A stretch of 64,000 nucleotides of DNA from Toxoplasma gondii ME49 (taxonomy: Eukaryota > Apicomplexa > Conoidasida > Eucoccidiorida > Sarcocystidae). The translations under genes were made by a program, and so were the position numbers. This document shows, one piece after another, positions 38,501 through 51,000 of the stretch. The notes below the pieces were generated by a model. It did no database searches, had not been told where the DNA came from, and saw nothing but the letters and a program-made list of their open reading frames with translations. Position 1 is the first letter of the stretch, and the number at the start of each line of letters is the position of its first letter. Location: assembly GCF_000006565.2 (NCBI RefSeq), contig NC_031476.1:1512458-1576457 (forward strand). Reading direction: 5' to 3'.

Positions 38501-41500
38501 ATATTTTTCCTCTTCAAAGCTAAAGCACCGATGCACTTCCCTCTAGACTGTACTTACGCACTCGTCGATATCAGTGCCTATGTGTCACTCCATGTTTCTC
38601 GCCACATGAGTCTTGTGAGCGCCGTGAGAGGCGTCTGTTGCCCGCGTCGTTGTCTCCGTTCTTCGAAAACAACGTCGACGCCTCTGCAGTTCAGCTCAGA
38701 TGCGCGAGGTTCGCGGCTGAAAGTGTCACGTTCTCCTTTTCACTTGAACTGTCAGATGAGGAGACGCCTTTACAAAACTCCGGAGATCCCTTTGCTTTTC
38801 CGAACGCAGGTCAGAGCTGGGGCCTTCCTTCGCGCGACGGCTGCTGCCCTCGCCGGTTCGGGCGAGTCACGTCGTGGCGCCTGCGCAACTTGCCATCGCC
38901 TGTCTGCAAACGATGCCAGTCGGAGACTCTACTTTTCACTTTCGTCGCCGAGATTCCTCGAACTCTCAAGGCCTCGGACCTTCCTCGTCCTCTGCGCCTG
39001 CTGCGTCTCCTTCGAGACTCACCAACTCAACGCAGAGATCGTCTTTTTCCTCGGCTTCCTTCTCGTCTTCTTCCTCTGCTCTCTGTTCTTCCCAAGGTCC
39101 ACGCCTGTCGACTTCCCAGCTTGGGTCGACTCACGGCGATGGGCTGTCGCTTTCTGCGTCCGCCTCTGTCGGTCGACCCGCGGGGTCTCCGGGGAGGTCT
39201 GTGCCGCTGGAGTGCTCGAGTCGGCAGTTGACGAATCCTTCTTTTCTTCTGCATCTGGGCTGGTGCATTGTGCGTCTGGTGCAGGCGATTCCGGGGGGCA
39301 TTCTCGTGTTCTTTCCCTCCTTCAGCATGCTTCAGAAGGCGCAGCGGCTCTGGAGCGGAGGCTCGCAGAGGCCCGAGAGCCGGCAGCGACGCGGCGCCTC
39401 TTGGAGAAGCTTCGCCGCTTCTGCGGGACCTGCAGAGAAGAGACCGTTCGGAAGTCGAGGAAACGCAGAGCCTGACCACGCTCCGTCTGTCTGGGCGGCA
39501 CTCCAAGAGCTGAAGAAGACTGTCATCGTCGAGCGGGGAACAGATGTCCTCGGAACCGTTTCGTCTCGCGCTTCTGACGCGTTGGGATCCGACGCAGAGG
39601 TGCAGGAAGACTCGCGGAGGGGAACTGGAGGAGAGAGCGAGAGAGACCCCAAAGAGATGTTTTGCGAGAGCGTCGACGAAAGAGGACACGCACTCATGCT
39701 CGCCGTTTACCGCGGAAAAATGAGTGAGGGCTTGTCGTTCAATGACGCGTACTGCCGAGGCGTCCTCTGCATCGGCATCCCGTACCCTGCGTTGAGAGAC
39801 CCGAAGATCGAAAGCAAAATGAAATTCAACGACGCACTTCACGCCCTCAGTCTCTCTCCGGAACACCTTCTCTCTTGTGCTTCTGACATGGCAACTGCGG
39901 ACAGAACAACTTCCGCTCGCCCCCCAAATGCTTCTCTCTCCTCTCCCGCGTCTCTCGCGTCTCCCGCTTCCCTCTCTTCTCTCTCTTCCTGCGGTTTTCC
40001 GCCTCAAGCGACGCGCGCCTCAGAGGCTGAGCGCGAAAAACGAACGCTTTCCACCTGTGCGGCGGAGCCCGTGAAGACCGGAGGGAAGGAGAGCCGTTGC
40101 ATGGGCAGGGAGGACGGACAAAATCCCTTCGTCGCGACGGCCGCGCAGGCAAACGGAACGGAGAAGGACGCGAAACCGACGGCCTGGCTCGACGGCAGAA
40201 GGTGGTACATCATTCAGGCCTACAGGGCTCTCAACCAAGCGATTGGGAGGTGCATTCGGCACAAGTAAGCGAAGCTCGACATGTTCTCTCACGCGTGCTT
40301 GAGCGAAAGTGGGGTGAGGTTACCGAGCAAAACAGACAATCGGGGCCTTTGTCTGTTCGGAGACCACAGTTGAGGTGACACATGCTGCAGAAATAAAACA
40401 TCGCTGTGTAGCCATGTAGGAGAGGCAGGCAGGACAGTCTCGGATCCGTCTCGGCTTTGTTTTGCAGAGTTGCTGCTGCATACATTCCCTCATATCTGAA
40501 GCAGTCGATTTGCGACAGACAGCGACGTCTTGGAGTCTTGAGTTTGACGAGCTAGCTGCCTCTTAATGCTGGATGCTCTGGCCGCAGACAAGGAACGTTT
40601 CCATCCTATTCTGCAGTGCTGAAAGGTCTTTGTTTGAAAGCCCTCTGAAGCTCGAATGCACTTCAGAAGCTTCTTGTGCATTTGCTAGCGTTCAACGTCT
40701 AGTTAAAGAATTCGCGACGGAGACCATTGCCGAATTCAGAACAGAGACTTCGATATCCGGACACAGGTGCTAGTGGTTCTAGAAAACTGGAGACAGCATT
40801 CGTTCTTGGGAGACCGACTGATCTAACAGAAACATGAACTGGGACACGAATCTGAGAAGAAACCACCCCTTGAATTTGCTGGAGCCTCAGAGTGCGATGA
40901 GCCGCCATTGAAGCGGCAACTCTCCCCGTCCACTATTTCAGATTCGCGTTACACAACCCAGAGAGAAGAGACATGAATGATGCTTCTCAGGATATTCAGT
41001 CGAAACGCCGTGCGTCGAAGGACATGTCCGGATCTGTTCTCTTTCTTCTTTGTTGAGTGCTTTTCCTGCATGTGGACGCGACAAAGGCTGGCATCTCTTG
41101 CACAGCCCGTTCTCGCGTCCTGATTTTCTTTACTTCTGCACTTTCACTTCTCTCGCGGATCCGATTCTTCTCTTTCCAAGGCTCCTCTCGTCTGTCTCTC
41201 TGCCTCTCGCCAGTACCTTCTGTCTCTCTTCTCGGTTTCTTCCTCCTGCGCTCATCTCCATTGCGACGTCTGTCGTCTCTGTCACTGTCTCCACCGCACG
41301 CAGACATGATTACGGCGTCGTCATTCTCCTCGACTCTCGACATGCGTTCCCTTCCTCCTCAAAATGCGCTTCCTTCGCACCGGCTTCTTCCTCTTTTTCC
41401 TCGCTCTCTTCCTCTCTCTTCTCTACTTCCTCCTTTTCTTCGTCTGCAGTCTCCCTTGGGAGGCCAGGCCACGGAGTCTTCCCCCAGAGGCTGCCAGAGA

Positions 41501-42495
41501 TGGGCGCATCTTCTGCGCTTTTTTGTCGCTGGTTTTCCCCTCACCTGCAGAGCCTCACGAGTTGCGAGTCGCTCGTTCAAACACTCCGCGCCCACTTCTC
41601 TATCGCCCCGCGCGTCGCCGCCCACATGCACCTCCTTGCCGCTGCTGTCCCGAAGTCCGCCGCAAAAACTGTTTCTGCTGCATGCACTCCTCTGCCTGCT
41701 CACGAACAGCAACGCGGCGGCAGCATCCAGAGAGAGACTGAGGACAGTGGGTCGCGAGGGGAGAGGAAGGCGGCGTCTGTCGAGAGCGAAGCGAGAATTG
41801 GCAAAGAGAACGAACCGGCGAGCGCATGCGGGGGCGGACCGGGACCAAACCGAAGTCCGGACTTGAGTCAGCTTTCTTCACAGAGCGCTTTGCAGGCCTT
41901 GTCACGTTCAGGCAGAGATCTCGTTTTTCCACCTCTTTTGGTGAGGGTGAACGACACCAAAGGAGAGGCGAGGGGAAGAGAAGTGAAAGGAGAGAACGGA
42001 CAAATGAAAAGTGAGGAGAGCGAAGGAGAATCCACAGTAGAGACGATCGCTGGCATTCCTGCGTTTGCCTCTTGGCATCGGGGCAAAACTGCCACACAGT
42101 CTTTCGCACCTGTTTCGCGAGCTGAGCTGGGCGGAGGAGACTCAGAGGTTTGCGGGAGCGGGAAAGGGGGGAAGGCGAAGGAAGAGCGAAACGAAGAACT
42201 TCAAGAGGCAACTCAACAACGCAAACCCTCTGAAGGGGAGAGAGATCCGACGCTCAGCTGGGACGAGTCAGGCGACTCGACGGAGACAACGGAAAAAGCG
42301 AAGGCAGTCGCGGCGGAAGAAGGCGAAGGCTCAGAGGAAAACGGAGACAGAAGCCGCAGCACACATCCAACAGCAGCAGAGGGAATGCAGGAGGGTGGAG
42401 AACGGCTAGAAAGCATGAAAAGAATGAAGACACACAGTTGGGGAGAGCAAGAGGAAGATCGGGAGGACCTGGAGGACATCCTCGCAGCTCTCTAA
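32517..42495 (+). CDS. FANCJ-like iron-sulfur DNA helicase (superfamily 2)
   Basis: 5'-to-3' DNA helicase of the XPD/RTEL/DDX11/FANCJ group; FANCJ unwinds G-quadruplexes and acts in crosslink and break repair. Six exons: 32517-33516, 34135-34262, 34535-36251, 36798-38124, 38810-40264 and 41304-42495, giving 2272 residues. Motifs in order: Walker A ESPTGTGKT (Lys337); YCTRTQKQ (Ia); four candidate cluster Cys at 400, 543, 779 and 910; motif II FDEGHNVE (955-958 reads DEGH, not DEAH); ASGTLEPIES then MSELGPSF across the exon 4/5 join; GGILVFFPSF; RGKMSEGLSF; and motif VI QAYRALNQAIGRCIRH (ending 1875), followed by HDYGVVILLD in exon 6. QAYRALNQ, GRCIRH and the LACAGLAWQ-like stretch favour FANCJ over RTEL1. 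Family members are usually 900-1250 residues; the excess is Ser/Arg/Glu-rich inserts and tails. The ATG at 32517 is the first in frame. Confidence 0.88.
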
Positions 42496-45091
42496 GGGGT
42501 TCTAGAGGGTGTAAACTCTTGCACTCTTTTGCCAGTTGTCTTTCTCTCATGTCGTCTGTAGAGGATGCGCTTGGAAAGGCCGCCTTGCTGATTCGTCGTC
42601 AGCCACAGACCGCGTTTTCTCCAGACTCGTTTCTGATCTGCAGGTAGAGTCTGCCGGGGATTGCTCGGACTGAGGCGGCGCCTGCGTTCGATAGAAAGCG
42701 GGCTGCGAGCTTCAAATTCTTGTCAATTCAGTGTTTTCTCTGGAGAGAAAGGAACGATTCGAACATGCTTCACGCAAAAAAAAAAACGCTTCGCGAGGAG
42801 GTGATTTGTTTTTCAGGTGTCTACGCGTTCCATCTTGGTGTCCTTACTCTTTCTGTCGTTGAATGCTTCCCCATCTTTCTCTCTTCCTCATTCCCTCTTA
42901 GATCGCCCCCTTTTTTCGCAGTCCCTGTATCTCCTCCTCTCCCCTCTTCCTGCCAATCTCTGTCTCTCTTTCCATCTCCTTCTCTCACTTGCTGTCTCTT
43001 TTCTTTATCTCTCCTTCTGGTTATGCGTCTCTGGTTCCTCCCGCCTTCTCTATCGCTTTGCCGCTGTTTCGAGCGCTGCGGGAACTTCCCCTTTCGCTCT
43101 TTGTGGGCTTCCTGTCTGGCCAAACAAAGTATGCCGCGAAAACTGGCGTTCCTCATTCCCTGGCGAGCCGCAGAGGCCCTCTCTCCACTTGCTGCGAACT
43201 AAACCAAGTAGAACGTACAGATGCACCTCAGACTCACATCAGAGATCTTGTAGAGAAGAGAAAAGGCACTCAGCGTGCTGTCGCACCTCTGCATTGGGGT
43301 TCGGAAGGTGCTTTCAAGGACGGACGCGCTCTCCTCTTTCCCAGGACCTCCTCTGGGTTCTGTGTTTGGAGCTGAAAGTCTCTGTTCGGAATTCGGTAAT
43401 GCTCTCGCTCATTAGTCATACGCCATGGGCGCATTTCAGATGCCAGATCGTCCACCGGCGAGGTTCCTGTTGAGACACTCTAGGGGGTTTCTTATTTTTC
43501 TTCCTTCCTTACTCAAGACATGCAACACGATTCAGGGTATTTCCCGGCGCTAGCTGCCAACAGCCTTCTTTCGTTTCGCTGCGTATCACACTGTGCGTGC
43601 CTGTGTCGTCGTAAAACGCGATTCCGGTTGTTTCACACACGAAAAGACTCCACGAGTTTCACTCAGAAGAATTCAGGTGCCGGCCACACGTCCGATTCGC
43701 AGTCACGTGCATGTTTTCGGGGTCACCTGCGAAGCGGCAGCCCGGTCACCCCCCATACCAGTTTTTGCTGACTGAGGAGGAAAGCGCGACTTTTCTTGGA
43801 GTCTCGGAGTCACTTCCACACTGTTCGTCTGCGCCTTTGAGAGACGGAGTGTGCCGGATCCCGCTTCCTCGTGCTGGACGGGTGCTTCACGCCTAGAGTT
43901 TCACCTAACAGAGGCGCGAAAGACGCGAATCGTCCGCTTCTCGCTTTTTCGGGGAGAGCTGGTCACGTTTGACTCCACGCTGGTGTGTCCTGAGGGGAAT
44001 TTTCAACTTTTCCCGGAACCGTCCGCCATCCTTGTGTCGAGCGAGTGCGTCCGTGCTCTGCAGCAGTGCGGCGTGCACAGCCGATTCTCAGCGAGAAACT
44101 GTGAAAAAGTCAAGGTTCCGATCGATTTCTTCAACGGCCTTTCCGCTCGTTCATCCCTCAAGGTGAGAAGAGCTTTTGTTGGGTGCAAAGCCTCTCGAAC
44201 ACTCAGTGTCTTCTCGCTGGAATCGCGTCTCAAGCACCCCCCCCCGGTCTCCCCGTCTCCGGCCGCGCTGCTTCCACTCTCTCGCGGTATGCGCGTTCCA
44301 GCTTAACTGGCGAACTGCGTCGAGACTCGTGTCGCGGCTCTCCTACTCTGGCTTCGCCTTTTAACGCAAAACTTCCGAAGCTGACCCCTCGCATCCAGCG
44401 CAGCCTTGCTTGTCTCCGTGCCTGTGGCTGTTCCCAGTTTCCTGTTTCTTTCGGGTGGATGTACACCTGAAAAGCCGCCGCGATCCGAGCCTTTCGACTC
44501 AGCTGCGCGAGACACACCGCAGTGTGACGTCTCCTGGTCGCTGATTTGGCCAAGTTTCCCCTCTTTTTTCTTTTCGTAACTGTCCGGTTTGCCTTTCGAG
44601 TGCCTTTTCAATTATGTCGGACCGTTCGTGCCTTCTTTCGCGTCATCGTTCGCCTGTTCGATGCGCCTCCGGACTGTCTGCCACGCGGGTCTTTGCCCCT
44701 TGTCTTCATCGCAGCGTCTCCTTTGCGACTTGTGCGTCTTTGCTGCAGCCAGCCGACCGAAGCTGGAGTCACCTCGCTGTTCCCTTCTCTTTTCAACGCC
44801 GCTTTTTCCGTTTCTGAGGAAAACAGCTGTCGGCAGGTCGACGGAGAGCGACTTCCCTATTTCTGCCTTGCCGGTCGCTCCACCTGGTTCCTCCCGCGGC
44901 AACCTTCGTCCCCGCTGCCGCGTCCCGCTGTCTTCCCTTTCCTGTTCGGTTACCCCCCCTCTTTGTTCTTTTTCTTTCTTCGTTCCTTTCCAGTCTCTCT
45001 CTCCTCCCCCTCCTCTCCTGCGACTCGTTGACGATGCCCTGTGGACCTTCCCGAGGCGGTTTGTGAGGCGTGTCGGACGCGTGGAGCCGCG
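42496..45091 (+). other. Region between helicase genes with unassembled candidate exons
   Basis: A possible first exon at 42549-42643 (MSSVEDALGKAALLIRRQP start, donor GTAGAG) joins in phase to 43677-43896, giving a 104-residue product. A second open frame, usable to a donor at 44162 (ends GLSARSSLK), overlaps it out of frame from about 43776. The coding-like text of the second frame (EARKTRIVRFSLFRGELV) suggests a real exon. Only 54 bases separate the FANCJ-like stop from the first ATG, tight for this genome. This could be a small separate gene, 5' exons of the SEN1-like gene, or chance frames. No family was recognised. Confidence 0.25.
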
Positions 45092-48000
45092 ATGACGCTC
45101 CCCGACGAGGACGAAAACATTCTCTTCTCGGAGGTTGCAGATTTTTCCCTTTTCTCCCTTCCAGGAAGACGAAGCGCCGCCAATCGCAGCGACGCAGCGG
45201 CGCCCCCGAGCATCTCAGACCTCCTCGGCGTCAAAGATGTGCACGACGACGAGGAGGTCGGCTCTGCAATCTGGGAAGCCTACGACCGCCTCTTCTCGAA
45301 AGTCTCCAACGCAGTCTGTTCCTCCTCTGGCTCATCTGTCTCCTCTTCTTCCTCATCTTGCTCTTCTGCCTCTTGCGTCGCGTCGCCTGGGGGCTCGCCC
45401 GTTCGCGCTGCGTTTGTGCACATCTTTTGCTCTCGTGAGAATGTCTGCGACGGCTTCCGCGTTCTGTACTCCTTCGCCTTCGAGGCAGAGACCGGGGAGA
45501 GAAGTCACGAGGCGTCGCAGGTGGTCGCGGCCCTCGCTCTTTGCCTTCTTCGCTGCCCGGCATGCGTCGTGGCCTATGTGTGTGGGTGTCGCCAGTTCCT
45601 CCTTGCGCTCGGGAGAAGCCGGGGAGGGAGCCAAGAGGAGGCGCGGCTGAACAGCCAGGCGACGGCCGCGAGCGCAGACGACCTGACAGACGTCGAAGAC
45701 TCTGAGGAGGCGAGGAGTTTCTGCGCGAGGCTCCAGCAGAAACTTCTGGCTTGGGACCTGCTGCGTCTCCTGCCGGTCCTCGCCGCTGATCGCGACTGCA
45801 GAGACGAGGAGAACCGACAGGAGGACGCGGCAGAACAGACGAGTGTGGAGGCAGGGACGAGAGCCAGTAGACGTGAGACTCCACCAGACATCCACGCACG
45901 AGCTGCAGCCCCTGCGACGACCGACGGAGGGGAGAACAGGGAAATACACATGGAGATTCCGCTGCCGAGGCAGATGGCGACAGACACCCGAGACGTCACC
46001 CGTTTCAGCCTCTGGACAACCAGTGAAGAGACAGAAGAAGAGAAAGGACCGTTTCTCGACGAGGAGGAAAGACTCGCTGTCTGCCGCCATACGCCTTCTC
46101 TCTCTGCTGGCATCCCGTCGACAGAGGATGCATGCCGACAGGAATTCCGCACAACACACCTGCAGGGGCTGCTGGAACGCCTTTCTCAGAAACGGTTTTT
46201 TTCCAACTCTTCGGATCCCGGGCGACTTGTCTCTGCTACCTGTTATCCTCCTGTGCCTTCAACACCCTCACCCGCCGCGTCAAGCTCTCCTCGTTCGTCT
46301 TGTCTTTCTGCACCTCTCGCCTCCACGTCTCCCCTTGCCTCTTCTTCGTGTTCCTCTTCTGAGTCGTCTTCGTCCACTTCTTCCTCTTACTTCGCATCTT
46401 CTTCGTCTTGTTTTTCTCTTCGTTACTCGACTGTCTGTGCACTCTTGGAAGTGCTCCTGGACAGCGCTCGACTGTTGTACGTGGATTTCCCCTTGTCTCT
46501 CGATTCGCTCCAGGAAGATTTGAGGGACTTCGGTTCTTCGCTTCCGGCTCTGCTTCTACCTCTTCTGCGCCAAAGGGCTCTCTGTCTGTCCCCTGCAGAA
46601 GGACGTGAGACTGGAGCTTGTGCATTTGGAGCAGACGCGTCTTCTTTTTCTTCTCCTCCTCCTCCCTCTTCTCCTTCTGCTTCTCTTCCCTCTTCTGCGT
46701 CTGCTTCGCCTGGAATTCGGGAGGGGGAGGAAGGAACTCTGGAAGGGGAGAACTCGTGGAAAGAACGGGCATGGAGAGGAAACGATGGAGAGACAAACTC
46801 GAAGGGAGACAGAAGGAACAAAGGCAACGCAGAGACGCGACGACAACAGAGTGAAAGAATGTGGCTGCGACTGAGCAGCGCGGACTTATGGTCGCTGTGT
46901 GGGATGACACCCGAGATACGCGAGCGGCTGTCCGTCCACCGGAGAACTTTGCGGAGCCTTGTCACGAGTCATCCTTCTCTTCTCGCCGTTGCTTGGTCGT
47001 CCCCGGAGGAGCTCTCGTCTACTCGGTTCAACGAGCTTTGGCAGGCGTCTCTTTCAGCTTCGGGACTCGCGTCCTCGGCCGCTCTGCCGCCGTCGACTCT
47101 GCTTCTGCCTCTCCTCCCTTCTCCCATCTTCTGCATCGGGATTCTTTTGCATGCGCTCCTGCTGCATCCCTTCGAAGTTGCTCCTCTTCTTCTCTCTTTC
47201 CAAACCCACGCACTCCCTGCCCTCCGCCTCGCTGCTTGCGCCGCTCTCCACATAGCAGCTGTCCAAAAGCCTGGTCTTCTTCTACAGCCTTCTTCTCCGT
47301 CTTCCTCTTCCTCTTCTTCGTCTTCCTCTTCGTCTTCGTCTTCCTCTTCCTCTTCTTCCTCTTCTCTGTCTTCCTCTCCATCTCCATTCGCTTCCGGAGA
47401 GCGTTCGGGTCTAGTTGGCGCGTCCGATGACGAAGTCCTGTGTTTGGGAGAAGAGCGAGGGGGGACCTGTTGGGCGGAGGCGAGTGCAGCTTCAGCCCCC
47501 GAAAGCGGCGACAGAGTGCTGGAACTGTCGCCGGTGGCTACGCCGATGTCTGCTCTCCTCAGCGTGACGCAAGTGTGGTGCACGCTTCTGCATATTCTCT
47601 CCCTGCGGGCGACTCAATGGATGGAGGACTTGGACGTTTGCTACCAGCAAAGCCGGAGTGACGGGGAGAAGACAGAGCGCGAGAGGGAGGTCGAAGAGAA
47701 CGTCTCCAGCTCTCTGCACCAGCTTGTTCTCATTCTCCGTGCATTCCACTCTCTCTTTGTCGTCGTTCTCTCCTCTCCTGCAGCCCTTTCCGAGCCTGCC
47801 AGCAAAGTGGGGGAGGAACTCGTCCAGTTCGCGACGCACGGTCTACCACGGTATTCTCCTCGGGTGTCTCCCCATCCCTCTTGCTCATCCTCGGTGCCGT
47901 GGACTCCTAACAATTCTTCGTTCTCCTCCTCGTTTCCTCCCCTGGACTCTGCACGCGACTGCGAGCCGTCTTCTTCTTCTCTCGTGTGTCGAGGGAAAGC

Positions 48001-51000
48001 AGCGAAGCGTCTAGGATGGGAGCGTCGCCGGCGCGAACATCTGGGTCGCGCCGAGCTCGGCAGAGAAAAGGACGTCTCTCAGTTCCCTGCCCTTGGATCC
48101 GTGGCGGCTGCGATCGAGGAGGAACTGAGTGCCTGCGCGTCTCACGAGAAGAAGCGGGCGGTCCTCCGCGCCGCGGAGAAAAACGAGCGCGGGTGTCTAG
48201 ACAGCGCCGCGTCTCCGGTTTCTTGCTCAGCCGCGAGAGACACCAGTCTGGCCCGGTTTCTGGCTCTTCGTGACCAAGAAGAACGCGCTGCTCTACAGAG
48301 AGAGGGCCTCTTCTTGCTGCTGCCGTTCCCGCCAGATGGTGAGACGCAAGAGAAGAAGCGAGCAGAAAAAGGCGAAGGGTTTTCTCGCGTCGTCCTGCTT
48401 CTCGACGGACAGTCGGCAACGCTCGCTCTTGGGGGCCTTCCAAGAATTCTTGAAAAGCTTGCGACGGGGCTCCTCGACTTGTGGTGTCTCCTCCAGCGTC
48501 GCCCCTCTCTGTCAGAACGTCGGGTGTCGCGAGTCCGCGCTGACCTTCGCGGTTCCCAGGGAGAAGAAGCCAGCTCTGGAGAGGAAGAAATTGCTTTCAA
48601 AGCAGAAGATGCTGTCCCTAGAGGAGTAACTCCAGCTGAAAAAGAAAGTGCCGCTCCAGGAAAAGAAGCTGTCGCTAAAGGAGAAGGAAGAGATGGAGAT
48701 GAACCTTTTTCCAGAGGGGACAGCGACATCGGAACCCAGAGAGAGGCGAGTGCGGCAGACGCGTGGCTGTTGCCTCGAGAGGCGTCAGTGGTTCTCAGTT
48801 TCAACTTGTGTTGCGCGGACGTGCATGACATGGAACTCCTCGTCCTGAAAGCGTTGCTTTTTGCGCTTTCCCTGCTGAGGAAATGCGTTCTCTGTTTTCA
48901 CGGACCTTCTCGCCTCTCCTCGCGGCTCTTCTCCCACCCACAGGCTCCGCTCGCGAGTCGGAAACCACCCACAGAGCGGCTGGCCCTGGTGTTACATGCA
49001 GTGGCTAGCCAAGCCCAGAGACGCCGAGTCTCTCTCGCCCGCGCTCGCTCGCTCGCAGAGACTCGAGAGACACGTCGGCAGTCGAGGCTCTCTGAAACCC
49101 AAGACCGGAAGACACTCGCCCCGCAAACCTTTGCACGGCAACGGCCGGCGACAGACGTTCGAGGCGAGTTCTCGTCTGCAGACGCAGAGGCGTCCGGGCG
49201 CCGTGGAGATGTGAAGACAGAGAGAAAAGAAGAAGGGGAGGGAGCAGAACGGTCAAAGGAAGGAGCAGAGAATGAAAGAGAAATGGTTTTGAAAGGGATG
49301 ATGTGGGCGTGCGATCTGCTGGAGCGCATGAGTAGGAGTATCGCCAAATCCCTACCGAGACTCGAGGAAAGAGACGAGAAAACGGGAGATCCGAAAGGGC
49401 CAGACAGCCGAAAAGAAGAGCAACTCGAGGAGAACGGTCGAGCCCGGAGCGAGGAGACGACAGAGGTTGAAAGTTGGCGTGAAGAGGACGTAGTCGCGCG
49501 TCTGATGGATGAAATTCTCGGCGGACCTCCTGTTGATCTCGAAGGTCAAAGCCATCTGGAAGCGTCGAGTTGTTCTTCTTCATCTTTCCGGGGCGATGCT
49601 CCGCTTCTCGCTTCACCTCCAGCTGCGGCGACTTCCAGAGGGCGCGCTCCCTCAGATGTGTCTGCGCCGCATATGGCCAGGCCGCGGCGCTCGGCCCGCG
49701 CTGAGTTCGAAGCAGACGAGGGTGGCGAGAGTTCCTCTTTCGCTCGTCCCACTGAGGAGCCTGAAGTCGTTCTCGTCTCGGATTCGGATGAAGAGCCGCA
49801 GAGCCTCCTCTCGCCTTCGACCTCCGTGCCGAGTCCGCGCAAGCACTCCGCATTTGTGAGAGACGTTTTTCTGTCGAAGCCTGAAGAGCTCGCCATGCGC
49901 GGAAGCGAAAGCGAGAGAGAAGGAGGAAGCGTGGACGGGTTCGACGGGGGCCTCCGAGGAGACACAGAAGCTCGCCGAAGAGATAGAACGGACACTGCAT
50001 GCGCTTGGAGTCCCTCAGGTTCCGATAAAGATCCGCAGGGCGGCAGTCTGGAGCGACAGAGAATGCGCGACAGATCACACGAAAAAACTGGCTCGGATTC
50101 CTTTTCCCTGCGGAACTACGGAGACCGTCGACCGCCCGACGTGGAGCTGATTTTGAGCGACGATGAAGATGGAGAAGAAGAAAGAAAAGAAGAAGGAGAA
50201 AAGAGGAGACAGCCGCGTTTGCAGGACTGTAGAGGGAGAACGCATGGCCAAAGATGGAGAGAGGACGAGCAAGAGAGCGAACGACAAGCTGGTTTCGAGT
50301 GGACATGCTTAGAGAGCGAGGAAAGCGGAGGAGAGGCGCAGCTCAGGGAAGCCGGAGTCAAGAGGCAGAACCAAAGAGAGAGACCGCGTCCTCCACATGC
50401 TCAGACGAAGCGACAACGGACGTCGGAGAATTCGTCGGAAATTCTAGCCTTTTCTGGCTCTTCTCCGAGTCGCCGGTCTTCTCTCGCCTCTACTTCTTCC
50501 TCCAGATCCAGCTCGAAGTCTTCACCGTGCCGAGAAATTCTCAGCATAGGCCAGTCGTCTTCCACCTGCTCCTCCGGTGTCTCTGCTCATCCTTCCCCTT
50601 CTTCTTCTCCGTGTCTCTCCCCTTCTGCCGCTTCATCTCGCTCTTCCTCGTCTTCGTCTTCTTCACGGTTCCGTGCTCCTTCTTCTTCCTCTTCTTCTTC
50701 GGCTTCCTCTTTTTCTCCCTCTCCTTCCTCTCTCTCGGTTTTCTCTCCTCCTTGTTCTTCTGTGTCTCGGGCTCCTGGGAGCGCCGACCTTTCGGCTTTG
50801 TGGGCAGACGCAGAGGCCGCGCAAGGCCTGCAGCTGACGGTGTGCGCGGCGCGCGACGCTGTGGAGCAGATGCAGTGTCGCCAGGAGGCAGGCGTACAGG
50901 CGAAGCAAGCGCGGAGGGGAGGGAGCCGTCCTCGACGAAGCGAAGTCTCTCTCCGCTCGGTTTTCACCGTTCCAGAGTCACCCGTTGACTGGCGCGCGGA

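Noticed and set aside
39027..40007. A 326-codon minus-strand open frame.
   Set aside because: It lies opposite the FANCJ-like exon 5, with its conserved helicase motifs.
49005..50306. A 433-codon minus-strand open frame.
   Set aside because: It lies opposite exon 1 of the SEN1-like gene and has no motif of its own.
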